44,298 bases of DNA from Microcaldota archaeon (GTDB taxonomy: Archaea; Micrarchaeota; Micrarchaeia; Micrarchaeales; CABMGC01). Made by a program: the position numbers and the translations under genes. The notes under the pieces were generated by a model. That model ran no database searches. It had not been told where the DNA came from and saw only the letters and a list, made by a program, of their open reading frames with translations. Below, in pieces: positions 18,664-28,900 of this stretch. The stretch is from NCBI GenBank assembly GCA_021801225.1, contig JAJYYF010000029.1:1-44298 (forward strand). The letters run 5' to 3'. Each line of letters begins with the position of its first letter. Positions within the stretch are counted from its first letter, which is position 1.

Positions 18664-20961
18664 ATGATAATTGATCTTAAAAAATATAATATCACAAAAG
18701 AAAGACTTAAACCATATATTTTTGCAATGATAATATATGCAGTAATATCATTTGTGATGTTTTGGAATCTATTTGTAACTACAAACGGATTAGTTGTTAA
18801 TGGAGGGGGTGACGTTTACCAAAGCCTATGGGGTTTATGGTGGGTTCCATTTTCAGCATTTGTACTTCATTCAAATCCTTACATAACTAATATGATACTA
18901 TACCCTGTAGGAGCAAATCTAGCAACTCAAACTATGACACCATTAGCCGGTTTGGTATTTTCCTTTTTGCAAAATATAAGTTTGGCATTCGAGTATAACT
19001 TCCTATTCTTTACTAGTTTCATTTTAGGTGGAGTATTCATGTTTATGCTTGCTAAGTATCTAATTAAGGATAACTACGCAGCATTTCTAGCCGGATTAAT
19101 TTTTGCATTTAGCCCAGTTCACATTTCACAATCATACTCTCATTTACAATGGACAATTACAGAGTTCATACCATTATTCGTGTTATTTTTCATAATTGCG
19201 ATTAAAGATAAAAAAATAAATATACTTAACTCAACATTAGGCGGTTTAAGTTTAGTTCTTGTAACTTTTATGGGAGATATAGAACAAGGAATAATGATGA
19301 TCTTTTTTGCTTTAGTAAGTATAATCATTTTATTAATAATTGAAAGAAGAGAAATTTTGAGAAAAACAACATTTTATAATTTAGGTCTAATGGCAGTAGT
19401 ATTTTTAATTTTAAGCTCTCCGTTTATATTATGGTTTTCAAGTGCGTATAACTCTTCTACAATAAATACGGCTAATCAATTAAATGGAATTGCAAATAAT
19501 ATGTTATATAGTGATCCTCTTATCTCCTTCTTTTTACCAAGTTATTATAATGGTATTTTCCATGATGCTTCATTATCATACTTCAATCAAACATATGAAT
19601 TAAACTACCAAGGTATACAGTACTCTGCTGATGTAACTGAAAAAATAGCATACATAGGCTTCACTGTTTTAGCTCTTGTACTTTTTGCTTTATATCATGA
19701 GCACAAAAAGAATAAATTGATAGAAATAAAGTATTGGTTAATAATAGGTATAATATTTGGAATTTTAGCTCTTGGACCTATACTTCAAATAACCGACACA
19801 AGTACGGGTATTCCTTCACTTTACTCGGCATATAAAGCATTACCTATATTCAATGTTTTAAGAGAACCTGGAAGATTTGATTTTGTTGTGACGTTAGCAT
19901 TGGCGGTACTTGCTGCTTTTGGTTTTAAGAACCTTCGTGAAAAGGTACATTATGTAAATAAAAATCTTATTTTGTCAGTACTCGGCATCACTGTTTTAAT
20001 TTTAATAGAGTATAATGGTATGCCATTATCAACTTCATTTGCAAATCAGTTAACTACAAATGCAACTATACCTTATGCATTTAAAGATCTAGGAACGCAA
20101 AACTTAACTAATCAATTTTCAATTTTAATGCTGCCAGCTTTACCAAGCCAAGAAACTGGTTATTTGTATCCTGGGTTATCTATGTACTACGATACAGCAG
20201 CAAAAATACCTTTAGTAGGAGGTTATCCAACAAGAATCAATGCAACACAACAGCAATTAGATGAAAATATACCCTTAGCAGTTTCGGCACTATACTTACA
20301 AACTGCTAATATTACTGGAGATTATGCGGTACAGTACCCATCACCAATTATTGAAAATTACTCTGATCTATCACTTTTATGGTTAGAACAATACAGGGTT
20401 GGCTTAATTGTAGTACTTAAAAAAGCTTATAATACACAAGCGTATTACACATTAGATTCATACTTGACAAGTATATTTGGACAGTCTTATCAAGATAATA
20501 ACCTGACAGCATTTTATGTTAAAAATGCAAATCTAAGTGTATTCAATAAAACAATAACCTCATACACTATAGGAACGTGGATACCTGGATACACCTCGGG
20601 CTACCTGCCGTTTTGCGATTCACAAGGAGGGTGTGTTAATGTTACATACGCAACAGAATGGTGGGGCGGAAACGTTAGAGGGATAGTTATATTTGCTCCA
20701 AAAGCAGGAAAAATAAATATGAATGCAAAAATAGTAAATTTAATTTATAATAATCCTATTTACTTAGATGTAAACAACGCAAATAAACCACTCACAATTA
20801 ATGCAACTAACAAAATAGAAAATTATACTGCAACTTTAAATGTAAGTTATGGCTTCAATCAATTATTATTTTATCAAAACAACTCAACAATTACAAACAG
20901 TACCTCTCCTTATGAAAATTATGGAATAAATAACATCACTTTCGAATACAACACAACATAA
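18664..20961 (+). CDS. GT-C-like multi-pass membrane glycosyltransferase / YfhO-like protein
   Basis: Many TM helices, GGGDVYQSLWGLWWVPFSAF...NPYITNMILYPVGAN, then a large Asn-rich extracytoplasmic C-terminus. Confidence 0.6.
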   Translation: MIIDLKKYNITKERLKPYIFAMIIYAVISFVMFWNLFVTTNGLVVNGGGDVYQSLWGLWWVPFSAFVLHSNPYITNMILYPVGANLATQTMTPLAGLVFSFLQNISLAFEYNFLFFTSFILGGVFMFMLAKYLIKDNYAAFLAGLIFAFSPVHISQSYSHLQWTITEFIPLFVLFFIIAIKDKKINILNSTLGGLSLVLVTFMGDIEQGIMMIFFALVSIIILLIIERREILRKTTFYNLGLMAVVFLILSSPFILWFSSAYNSSTINTANQLNGIANNMLYSDPLISFFLPSYYNGIFHDASLSYFNQTYELNYQGIQYSADVTEKIAYIGFTVLALVLFALYHEHKKNKLIEIKYWLIIGIIFGILALGPILQITDTSTGIPSLYSAYKALPIFNVLREPGRFDFVVTLALAVLAAFGFKNLREKVHYVNKNLILSVLGITVLILIEYNGMPLSTSFANQLTTNATIPYAFKDLGTQNLTNQFSILMLPALPSQETGYLYPGLSMYYDTAAKIPLVGGYPTRINATQQQLDENIPLAVSALYLQTANITGDYAVQYPSPIIENYSDLSLLWLEQYRVGLIVVLKKAYNTQAYYTLDSYLTSIFGQSYQDNNLTAFYVKNANLSVFNKTITSYTIGTWIPGYTSGYLPFCDSQGGCVNVTYATEWWGGNVRGIVIFAPKAGKINMNAKIVNLIYNNPIYLDVNNANKPLTINATNKIENYTATLNVSYGFNQLLFYQNNSTITNSTSPYENYGINNITFEYNTT

Positions 20962-21038
20962 AAAAAGTATTTGAAAAAATTCTTTTGCAGAAAATACTTA
21001 AATACTTTTTGATTCTAGTAGATATTAGGGGAATAAAG

Positions 21039-21284
21039 ATGGGAATCGAAAAATTAGTTGAAGGGGGAACATATGATGTGCGTCTAAACGCAAGAAATCC
21101 TAGAGGCGAAGGAATAGGAAAAATAGAGGATGTAGTAGTTTTCGTAAAGGATGCTAATGCAAGAATTGGAAAGATTCACAAAATAAAGATAACTAAACTT
21201 TATAGAACTTTTGCATATGGAGAAGTAGTTGACCAATTGAATAATAGTAAGTATTTTATAAATAGTGGTAGTATAATACTATAG
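21039..21284 (+). CDS. TRAM domain RNA-binding protein
   Basis: LVEGGTYDVRLNARNPRGEGIGKIEDVVVFVKDANARIGKIHKIKITKLYRTFAYGEVV. Start moved to ATG 21039, which is preceded by AGGGGAATAAAG. Confidence 0.8.
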   Translation: MGIEKLVEGGTYDVRLNARNPRGEGIGKIEDVVVFVKDANARIGKIHKIKITKLYRTFAYGEVVDQLNNSKYFINSGSIIL

Positions 21285-21352
21285 ACCTGTTTATTTTTTT
21301 AAAATTTTTATTACTTTAATACGAACAAATTAAAAAGTGTTTTTTATATTTA

Positions 21353-22015
21353 ATGTTTTTAATTGATAGTGATTTTATGATGAATTATGAAGAATTTGCA
21401 GATAAAGTAAGACACGGAACAACAACAATAGCATTGATTTGTACTGATGGTGTTGTCATGGGTGCAGATGTAAGAGCAACGTACTCTACTTACATATCAA
21501 GCTCAGAAGCAATAAAAGTACACAAAATAGACAATAATTTAGGTATGACAATAGCAGGAGGAGTAGGAGATGCTGAGTACTTAGTTAAGGTATTGAAAAT
21601 GCAGAATGAGTTATATAAGATGGATGAAGGAAGATCAATGTCGCCTAAAAATGCAACTTCTATAATGTCATTAATAATGCAAGAGAACAAAATGTATCCA
21701 TATTATGTTGAACTTATTATAGGGGGGCTGAACAAAGGTGTTCCAGAAATTTATAGCATAGATCCCGTAGGAGGAAATATAAAGGAATCACGCTTCACAT
21801 CAACCGGTAGTGGTTCAATAGCAGCAACTGGTTATATGGAAAGCGTATATACTGATGAAATGCAAACACAAGATGCTGCAAAACATATAGCAAAAGCTTT
21901 GAAGATAGCTATGAAAAGAGATAGCGCAACAGGAGATGGGATAAAGATAGTTTCAATAACAAAGAAAGGCTATAGAGAGTATACAAAAGAAGAAATCGAA
22001 AAAATGATTAAATAA
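21353..22015 (+). CDS. psmB: proteasome subunit beta (catalytic)
   Basis: Autocleavage RHG|TTTIALI, D17 and R19 (ADVRAT) and K33 (EAIKV) all present by counting from T1. Confidence 0.95.
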   Translation: MFLIDSDFMMNYEEFADKVRHGTTTIALICTDGVVMGADVRATYSTYISSSEAIKVHKIDNNLGMTIAGGVGDAEYLVKVLKMQNELYKMDEGRSMSPKNATSIMSLIMQENKMYPYYVELIIGGLNKGVPEIYSIDPVGGNIKESRFTSTGSGSIAATGYMESVYTDEMQTQDAAKHIAKALKIAMKRDSATGDGIKIVSITKKGYREYTKEEIEKMIK

Positions 22016-22054
22016 ATTCTAATTAATTTTAACAGTTTTTTATGTAGTGATTAG

Positions 22055-23995
22055 TTGAACAACGAAAACAATGACGGGAAGCATATTAAGGAAAAAATAA
22101 AAGAGCTAATGCCTAACGAGGCTGGACTTTCTGATATAGAGTTTGAAGGGCCTGACGTTGCGGTTTATGTAAAGAACATACCATTCGTTTACAGTGATGA
22201 AAGTATAATAAAGAACATATCCTCAGCAATAAAGAAAAGATTGATAATTAGAAGTGAACCTAAGGAGTTATTAGATGAAGACACAGCTCTCCAAAAAATA
22301 CTCGAGATAATACCAAAAGATGCAGGAGTGAAAGAAGAAGGAATACGATTCGATAAGGAGTTCTCGCAGGTTTATATCGAAGCCTTAAAACCTGGGTTAG
22401 TAATAGGAAAAGGAGGAAGCACATTAATTGAAATAATCTCAAATACGAGATGGGTTCCTAAGGTTTTAAGAACCCCTACAATGAACAGTGATGTAATAAA
22501 AGGAGTAAGACAGCTAATGATAAAAGAAAATGAATTTAGAAAAAAATTCCTAACTGCAGTTGGTAAAAAAATAAATCAATCCTCTACAAAGAGCGAGTGG
22601 TTAAAGGCCACTGCCTTAGGCGGCTTTAAAGAAGTAGGAAGAAGTTGCTTATTATTAGAAACAAATCATTCTAAAATATTAATAGATTGTGGAATAAGTC
22701 CTGAACCAGGAATAAAAGGATTAGATACAACAAGTACTGAGAACAAAGCATTTCCTTATTTGGATAGCGCAAATCTTACTATAAATGATATAGACGCAGT
22801 AATAATGACGCACGCACATATGGATCATATGGGATTCATACCTTACTTGTATAAATTTGGTTATACTGGTCCGGTATACGCAACACCTCCTTCAAGAGAT
22901 CTTGCGGCATTGTTGTTGTACGATTACAATAAATTAGTAATAAGAACAGGAGGAACACCATTATACGGTGAAAAGGATATCAAAAGCATGCTTTCGCATA
23001 TGATAACAAGAGATTTAGGAGAGGTTACAAATATTACAGATGAGATAAAATTAACTTATCATAACGCAGGACATATTTTAGGAAGTGGAATTGTTCATCT
23101 ACATATCGGAGAAGGGCTTTACAATATAGTACATACTGGTGATATAAAGTACGGTTTTACTAGATTATACGATCAAGCAGATACAAAATATCCTAGAATT
23201 GATGCATTATTTATAGAGAGTACTTATGGTGGTTCTAAAAATATAGGACAGGATAGGCAAACTGCAGAAGTAGAGTTAATGCAAAGCATAAAGAAAACCA
23301 TAGACGCTGGCGGAAAGGTATTAATTCCATTATTCGCAGTAGGAAGGGCTCAGGAGTTGCAGTTAGTTCTTGAGAATTATATGATGAATAATAAAGATTA
23401 CAAATTAGATGCTCCTGTATATTTAGACGGAATGCTTTTAGAAGCTAGTGCAATACACACAGCTTATCCCGAGTACTTAAAGATGGGACTAAGGCATAGA
23501 ATACTTAACAACAACTCACCTTTTGAAAGTGAAGTATTCGAGGTAGCTAAGGGCGAACGCTCAGGAGTACTGGATAAGGGCTCCTCTATAATACTAGCTA
23601 GCGGAGGTATGCTTAATGGAGGTACTGCTTTAGAGTACTTTAAGGCATTAGCAGATGATCCTAAAAATCTACTTGTTTTCGTAGGATTCAACAGTGCAGG
23701 ATCTTTCGGAAGGCGGGTACAGAACGGATTAAAAGAAACGGCTCTTCCTGGTGAGGATGGAAAGATGGAGCAGGTAAAGGTAAATATGGAGGTAAAAACA
23801 ATTGATGCTTTTTCAGGACATAGTGATAGAGTGCAATTAACAAACTTTGTAGAACATTTAAAACCTGCTGCAAGGAAGATATATACGATGCACGGTGAAG
23901 AAAGCCGATGCGAAGACCTAGCACGATTTTTAGGAAATAGATTTAAGGTTGAAAGTAGATCCCCTATGGATTTAGATACAATTAGATTCAAGTGA
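22055..23995 (+). CDS. KH-domain beta-CASP ribonuclease aCPSF1 / FttA
   Basis: N-terminal KH region (GLVIGKGGSTLIEI), MBL motif THAHMDHMG, beta-CASP motifs; TTG start. Confidence 0.95.
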   Translation: MNNENNDGKHIKEKIKELMPNEAGLSDIEFEGPDVAVYVKNIPFVYSDESIIKNISSAIKKRLIIRSEPKELLDEDTALQKILEIIPKDAGVKEEGIRFDKEFSQVYIEALKPGLVIGKGGSTLIEIISNTRWVPKVLRTPTMNSDVIKGVRQLMIKENEFRKKFLTAVGKKINQSSTKSEWLKATALGGFKEVGRSCLLLETNHSKILIDCGISPEPGIKGLDTTSTENKAFPYLDSANLTINDIDAVIMTHAHMDHMGFIPYLYKFGYTGPVYATPPSRDLAALLLYDYNKLVIRTGGTPLYGEKDIKSMLSHMITRDLGEVTNITDEIKLTYHNAGHILGSGIVHLHIGEGLYNIVHTGDIKYGFTRLYDQADTKYPRIDALFIESTYGGSKNIGQDRQTAEVELMQSIKKTIDAGGKVLIPLFAVGRAQELQLVLENYMMNNKDYKLDAPVYLDGMLLEASAIHTAYPEYLKMGLRHRILNNNSPFESEVFEVAKGERSGVLDKGSSIILASGGMLNGGTALEYFKALADDPKNLLVFVGFNSAGSFGRRVQNGLKETALPGEDGKMEQVKVNMEVKTIDAFSGHSDRVQLTNFVEHLKPAARKIYTMHGEESRCEDLARFLGNRFKVESRSPMDLDTIRFK

Positions 23996-24091
23996 TGTCT
24001 TCCAAGGACTTTAAACCCTAGGCTTTCTAGCTATAAACTCGTAAAGCTAATGCTAACTATCCCTTAAAAATTATTTTATATAAACTAAAAA

Positions 24092-25474
24092 TTACCATAT
24101 ACACTTTATTGTGTCTGAAATTCCAGTGCTTGCTGATTTACCGAATACTATTATATATGAACTTATGGACAAATCTTCTGCGTGTTTTTTTATTGCGCTA
24201 GTCATATCCTCTTCTGTTGAAAACTTCCCTAAATTTATTCCCCTAATCCCATAATACATGCACATAGATCTTCTGAGTTTTTCAGAGTCTGTAATGGCAA
24301 ATATCTCAGATTCTGGTCTAAAGCTTGAAATGGCCTTTGCTGTTTTTCCAGTAATGCTAGGTATAAAGATACCCTCTGTTTTACACATACGAGTTATTCC
24401 TGCCGCAGCGGCTGCTATACTTTCTCTTTTGTCATTTATATTTTTTATTTGTTCTTTGTTGTTTAAACCAACAGCTTCTGTATAAGTAATTATGCTTGAC
24501 ATTGCTTTTAATGCATCTAATGGATACTTTCCAACTGCTGTTTCATCGCTCAACATTACACAATCTGTTCCTGATTTTACTGCGTTAGCAACATCAGTCA
24601 TCTCAGCTCTAGTTGGACTTTGGTTAGATGTCATACTTGCTAACATCTGAGTAGCTACAATCACAGGTTTACTACTTTTTCTGCATTCTTCTATTATCAT
24701 ATCCTGAACTATAGGTACCTGATTGAACTCTATATTTAATGCCATATCTCCTCTAGCTATCATTATTCCATCTGATTCCTTTATAATTTCCTTTATATCT
24801 AAAATTGCTTCCTGACGTTCTATTTTAGATATGATTAATAAATCTCCGGATAACTTCCTCGCCTCTTTTACATTCTGTGCTGTTTTTACAAAAGAGAGTG
24901 CAATATAATCAAAACCATTATCTCTTGCAAACTCAATAAGTTTAAGGTCTTCTTTTGTTGGAGGAGCGGCACTCATGTTTACTCCTTTTACATTTATCCC
25001 TTTTCTACTTGCTATTCTACCATCTTGAAGTGCGGTGCATATTATCTTTCTGTTTTTAAGTTCCTTTATCATTAGCTTAGGATTTCCATCTCCAATTGAA
25101 ACTTCACATCCTATCTTCATATCATCAAATATATCTATTTCAATGGGAACCTCACTCGGAGCTGCATTTGATGAATGTGAAAATACTACAGTATCTCCTG
25201 TTTTAATTATTACATCGTTTTCTAGTTTTGAAACACGTATCTTAGGACCAGGAAGATCTGCTAAAAATGCAATATCTCTGTTTAGCTCTCTGGATAACTT
25301 CAAAATTTTTTCTTTTGCTTCTAGTTTTTCTTCTGGAGAACCATGAGAGAAATTAAATCGTATTATATCTGCGTATTTTAATGCCTCTTTCAATACAGAT
25401 AAATCAGAAAGTGCCGGACCAAATGTAGATATTATCTTTGTTTTTGTCATAAAATCAGAAATATATTTGTTCAA
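24092..25474 (-). CDS. pyk: pyruvate kinase
   Basis: TKIISTFGPA, RFNFSHGSPEE, ADLPGPKIR, IMIARGDMALN, VATQMLASM, MLSDETAVGKYP. Confidence 0.96.
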   Translation of the reverse strand: MNKYISDFMTKTKIISTFGPALSDLSVLKEALKYADIIRFNFSHGSPEEKLEAKEKILKLSRELNRDIAFLADLPGPKIRVSKLENDVIIKTGDTVVFSHSSNAAPSEVPIEIDIFDDMKIGCEVSIGDGNPKLMIKELKNRKIICTALQDGRIASRKGINVKGVNMSAAPPTKEDLKLIEFARDNGFDYIALSFVKTAQNVKEARKLSGDLLIISKIERQEAILDIKEIIKESDGIMIARGDMALNIEFNQVPIVQDMIIEECRKSSKPVIVATQMLASMTSNQSPTRAEMTDVANAVKSGTDCVMLSDETAVGKYPLDALKAMSSIITYTEAVGLNNKEQIKNINDKRESIAAAAAGITRMCKTEGIFIPSITGKTAKAISSFRPESEIFAITDSEKLRRSMCMYYGIRGINLGKFSTEEDMTSAIKKHAEDLSISSYIIVFGKSASTGISDTIKCIW

Positions 25475-25488
25475 ACAAATATAAATTA

Positions 25489-26034
25489 TTATTGTAACTT
25501 AAGTAGCTCATTAACTTTTTTGACCACTGCATTAGCCTTTTCAAATGCAATTCTTTCAAAAACCTTTTCTATCTTTGACTCAGCGCCTAGAATTGACTCT
25601 GGTGCAAAACCTCTTGCCATATAGAAAAATATTAATGCTTCAGAGGTGGTGTTTAAACCATATCTTGATTTTTTTATTGAAGAATTAATCTCATGTAAAT
25701 TTGTTCTAAGCCTTACTGCTTCCTTTTTGTCTGTCCTTCTTACATTTTTAAGAATAATTGAAAATATCTCTTCAGATTTTTTATATAATCCTGATTTTTC
25801 TGCTATCTCAACAAGTTCTGATGAGACTGAAACTCTTTTAGAGTCATCAGGTAATGATTTCATACATAAATCAAAAGCCGATAATGCCTCTTTGTTATTT
25901 TTTGTAAGAAGAGCTATCTCACTCCTATTGTAAGGTATTAATGAAATTACACTACTTTTAGAGTTAACCCTTTCCCTTTGTTCAACAGATGAAGCTTTAA
26001 CCTCAATTTTCATACCAAATATTTTGAAAAGCAT
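25489..26034 (-). CDS. hypothetical protein, helical repeat (TPR-like)
   Basis: 181-aa alpha-helical sequence with TPR-like spacing. Confidence 0.5.
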   Translation of the reverse strand: MLFKIFGMKIEVKASSVEQRERVNSKSSVISLIPYNRSEIALLTKNNKEALSAFDLCMKSLPDDSKRVSVSSELVEIAEKSGLYKKSEEIFSIILKNVRRTDKKEAVRLRTNLHEINSSIKKSRYGLNTTSEALIFFYMARGFAPESILGAESKIEKVFERIAFEKANAVVKKVNELLKLQ

Positions 26035-26138
26035 GATATTTAAATGTTACTTTTTAAGAGAAAAAGTATATAAATAATATAAATACTCTAGACTTTATTA
26101 TTTTTATCAATGGACTCTAATATAAATTAAATATAAAT

Positions 26139-26303
26139 TTATTTTTTACCTCGCTTATTATACTCTAATGCCTCTAAAGATTGAGTCGCTATCTCTAAAT
26201 TGCAGCTGTCGTGGGTTGAACACCATAAATAGCATTTATCGGCTATTGCTCTATTAAGGTAATGTAATTTACATATTTTACATTGATATTTTTCTTCAGA
26301 CAT
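26139..26303 (-). CDS. small Cys/His-rich (putative zinc-binding) protein, 54 aa
   Basis: MSEEKYQCKICKLHYLNRAIADKCYLWCSTHDSCNLEIATQSLEALEYNKRGKK*. Not in the ORF track (<60 aa). CxxC...CxxxC..H..C arrangement; AT-rich TATA-like stretch upstream. Confidence 0.6.
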   Translation of the reverse strand: MSEEKYQCKICKLHYLNRAIADKCYLWCSTHDSCNLEIATQSLEALEYNKRGKK

Positions 26304-26443
26304 AATATACGTTATCAGAATAGCTTATTAAATATTGATAAATGAGCAATTGCCAGAAGTTATTATTAACACATAAATAATCAATAACTTTAAATATATA
26401 TATTTCCTATTATAGTTTAATTTTAAACTATTCTGGTGTATTC

Positions 26444-27454
26444 TTGAATCAATTTAATCAAAATAATAAAATTACATTTGATATAGAGGTAGACTCTCTT
26501 GTTAAAAAATTTAAAGAATTTATAGCAGTTAACGGAGTGTCATTTAAAGTCAACTCTGGAGAGATATTTGGCTTGTTAGGACCAAACGGCGCTGGAAAAA
26601 CAACCACTATTAAGATGCTTACAACATTGATAGAACCAACTTCTGGAAAGGCAAGGGTTGCAAATTATGATATAAAAAACAATAAAAGCAATGTTAGAAA
26701 AAATATAGGCATTGTATTTCAAGATCCATCTTTAGATGATAAATTAACAGGTAAAGAAAATCTTATTTTTCATGGAATGTTATATAATTTAGAAAATAAG
26801 TTAATGTTGAAGAGAATTTCAGAAGTGTTGAAGCTTGTGGAGTTGGAAGATAAAGCCAACATTTTAGTTGAAAATTATTCTGGAGGTATGAAAAGAAGAT
26901 TAGAGATAGCGAGAGGGTTAATGCATCAACCAAAAGTAATATTTTTAGACGAACCTACTGTAGGATTAGATCCTCAAACAAGAAGAAAAATTTGGGATTA
27001 TATAATAGAATTAAATAAAAAACATAAAACAACAATAATACTTACAACACATTATATAGAAGAAGCTGATTTTCTTTGTAATAGAGTGGCATTTGTAGAT
27101 CATGGGAAAATTGTAGCATTAGACACTCCTGAAAAATTGAAAAATAAAATGGGTGGAGATATAATCTCATTAAAAATTGATTTTCCAACAAATAAAGATA
27201 TTTTCACTAAGATAAAATGGATAAAGAATGTGAAAATAATTAATGACGTTATAGAACTAACTGTAGATGACGGAGAGAAAAAGATGTTAGATGTTTTAGA
27301 TATTGCAAAAAAGAACAACATAAAAGTCAATTCAGTAAATCTTAGGAAACCAAGTTTAGAAGATGTATTCATAAAAATAACAGGAAAAGGGATACGAGAG
27401 GAAACAGGAAGTTTTAAGGATAAAATGAGAATGATTCATGGGCGTATAAGATGA
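26444..27454 (+). CDS. ABC transporter ATP-binding protein (DrrA/ABC-2 type)
   Basis: Walker A GPNGAGKTT, YSGGMKRRLEIARGL, Walker B VIFLDEPTVGLDP; TTG start. Confidence 0.93.
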   Translation: MNQFNQNNKITFDIEVDSLVKKFKEFIAVNGVSFKVNSGEIFGLLGPNGAGKTTTIKMLTTLIEPTSGKARVANYDIKNNKSNVRKNIGIVFQDPSLDDKLTGKENLIFHGMLYNLENKLMLKRISEVLKLVELEDKANILVENYSGGMKRRLEIARGLMHQPKVIFLDEPTVGLDPQTRRKIWDYIIELNKKHKTTIILTTHYIEEADFLCNRVAFVDHGKIVALDTPEKLKNKMGGDIISLKIDFPTNKDIFTKIKWIKNVKIINDVIELTVDDGEKKMLDVLDIAKKNNIKVNSVNLRKPSLEDVFIKITGKGIREETGSFKDKMRMIHGRIR

Positions 27455-28209
27455 TAGAGTTTAAAGCAATTTATGTTATTTGGCTTAGAGAAATTAAAAG
27501 ATTTATAAGAGCAAAATCAAGAGTAATAGGTATGATAGTCATGCCTTTGCTTTTTCTTATAGGCTTAGGTTATAGTTTTAATAGTTTAGTTCATTTAAGC
27601 GGCAATGTAAATTATTTTGATTTCTTAGTTCCCGGAATTGTGGGCATGTCACTTTTATTTACAAGTATAAATAACGGGGCATCAATAATATGGGATAAAC
27701 AATTTGGATTTTTAAAAGAAATAATGGTAACCCCTAACTCACGAATATCTATAGCGCTAGGCAAAATCATAGGTGGCGCAAGTACTGCATTAATCCAAGG
27801 GGTATTAGTAGTAATAATAGGAGTATTGCTTGGCTTTTCCTTAAGCGTGACTGCAGTAACATTAGTATTCCTTGTGTTTATGTTGCTTATCGCAATAACC
27901 TTCATCAGTTTAGGTTTAGCTATAGGATCATTCATGAGTGATTTCCAAGGTTTTGGAATAGTAATGCAGTTCGTTGCATTTCCATTATTTTTCATTTCTG
28001 GAGCTTTGGTGCCTGTAACTACATTACCGACAGTACTCAAATATGTTGCTTACTTAAACCCACTTACATATGGGGTAGATGGATTAAGAGCTACTTTATT
28101 AGGTACCTCAACATTTGGGATAGGTCTAGACTTGACTGCGATGTTAATATCATCCATTATAATGGTTTTTGTATGCGCATGGGCATTTACTAAAGGAAAT
28201 ACAACATAA
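27451..28209 (+). CDS. ABC-2 type transporter permease
   Basis: Six-TM ABC-2 pattern (KEIMVTPNSRISIALGKIIGG, FPLFFISGALVPVTTLP); overlaps the ATPase gene by 4 nt. Confidence 0.9.
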   Translation: MIEFKAIYVIWLREIKRFIRAKSRVIGMIVMPLLFLIGLGYSFNSLVHLSGNVNYFDFLVPGIVGMSLLFTSINNGASIIWDKQFGFLKEIMVTPNSRISIALGKIIGGASTALIQGVLVVIIGVLLGFSLSVTAVTLVFLVFMLLIAITFISLGLAIGSFMSDFQGFGIVMQFVAFPLFFISGALVPVTTLPTVLKYVAYLNPLTYGVDGLRATLLGTSTFGIGLDLTAMLISSIIMVFVCAWAFTKGNTT

Positions 28210-28248
28210 TATTTAATAGATTTACAAAACAAATAATAATGTGATTTT

Positions 28249-28845
28249 ATGTATGCAATGTGGAGTATAGAAGAACAAGCACCAGAGATAAAAGCAAAGG
28301 CATGGTTTCCAGAAGCTCAGAAAATAAAAGATTTTAAATTATCAGATTATAAAGGCAAATGGGTAATAATTACATTTTATCCTGGAGATTTTACATTCGT
28401 TTGTGCTACAGATATAGAGGCCTTTATGACAAGTTATGAAGAGTTTAAAAAGAATGGAGCTGAGATTGTAGCAATAAGTACAGATAGTTTATATTCACAT
28501 AAGGCATGGAGTGAAACCTCACCTAGGGTAAAAACTAGTAAAATACCCCTTATAGAAGATTTTAATAAAAAAATATCCACTGATTACGGATTTTTAAATA
28601 CACAAACAGGTGCTGCAAGAAGAGGAACTGTAATTATAGATCCTGATGGAAAGATACAATATGTATCAATACACAACGACGCACTAGGAAAAGATGTTGA
28701 TCATATATACACCTCCTTTATGGCATTAAAGTATGTGAGAGATACACCTACATCTGAAGGACATATCTGCGCAATACCTGCTAATTGGAGATTAGGAAAA
28801 AGAACATTAGATATAGATATAGTTAATGATATAGGTAAACTGTAA
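28249..28845 (+). CDS. peroxiredoxin (AhpC/TSA)
   Basis: FYPGDFTFVCATDIEAF peroxidatic Cys; RGTVIIDPDGKI; second Cys in EGHICAIPANW. Confidence 0.95.
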   Translation: MYAMWSIEEQAPEIKAKAWFPEAQKIKDFKLSDYKGKWVIITFYPGDFTFVCATDIEAFMTSYEEFKKNGAEIVAISTDSLYSHKAWSETSPRVKTSKIPLIEDFNKKISTDYGFLNTQTGAARRGTVIIDPDGKIQYVSIHNDALGKDVDHIYTSFMALKYVRDTPTSEGHICAIPANWRLGKRTLDIDIVNDIGKL

Positions 28846-28900
28846 TTTTTTAACCTTAATCAAAGATAAGTTATTTATAACAAACAAGAGTTATCATAAC

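Noticed and set aside
23464-23991. 175-aa minus-strand ORF antisense to aCPSF1
   Set aside because: Mirror of a strongly conserved coding sequence; composition typical of spurious antisense frames.
23996-24091. Possible C/D-box or other sRNA in the aCPSF1-pyk convergent gap
   Set aside because: GTGATGT resembles a C box, but no D box (CTGA) or D'/C' pair is present and no stable hairpin was found by eye.
27612-28040. 142-aa antisense ORF in the ABC permease
   Set aside because: Shadow ORF of the permease; no start context or recognisable domain.
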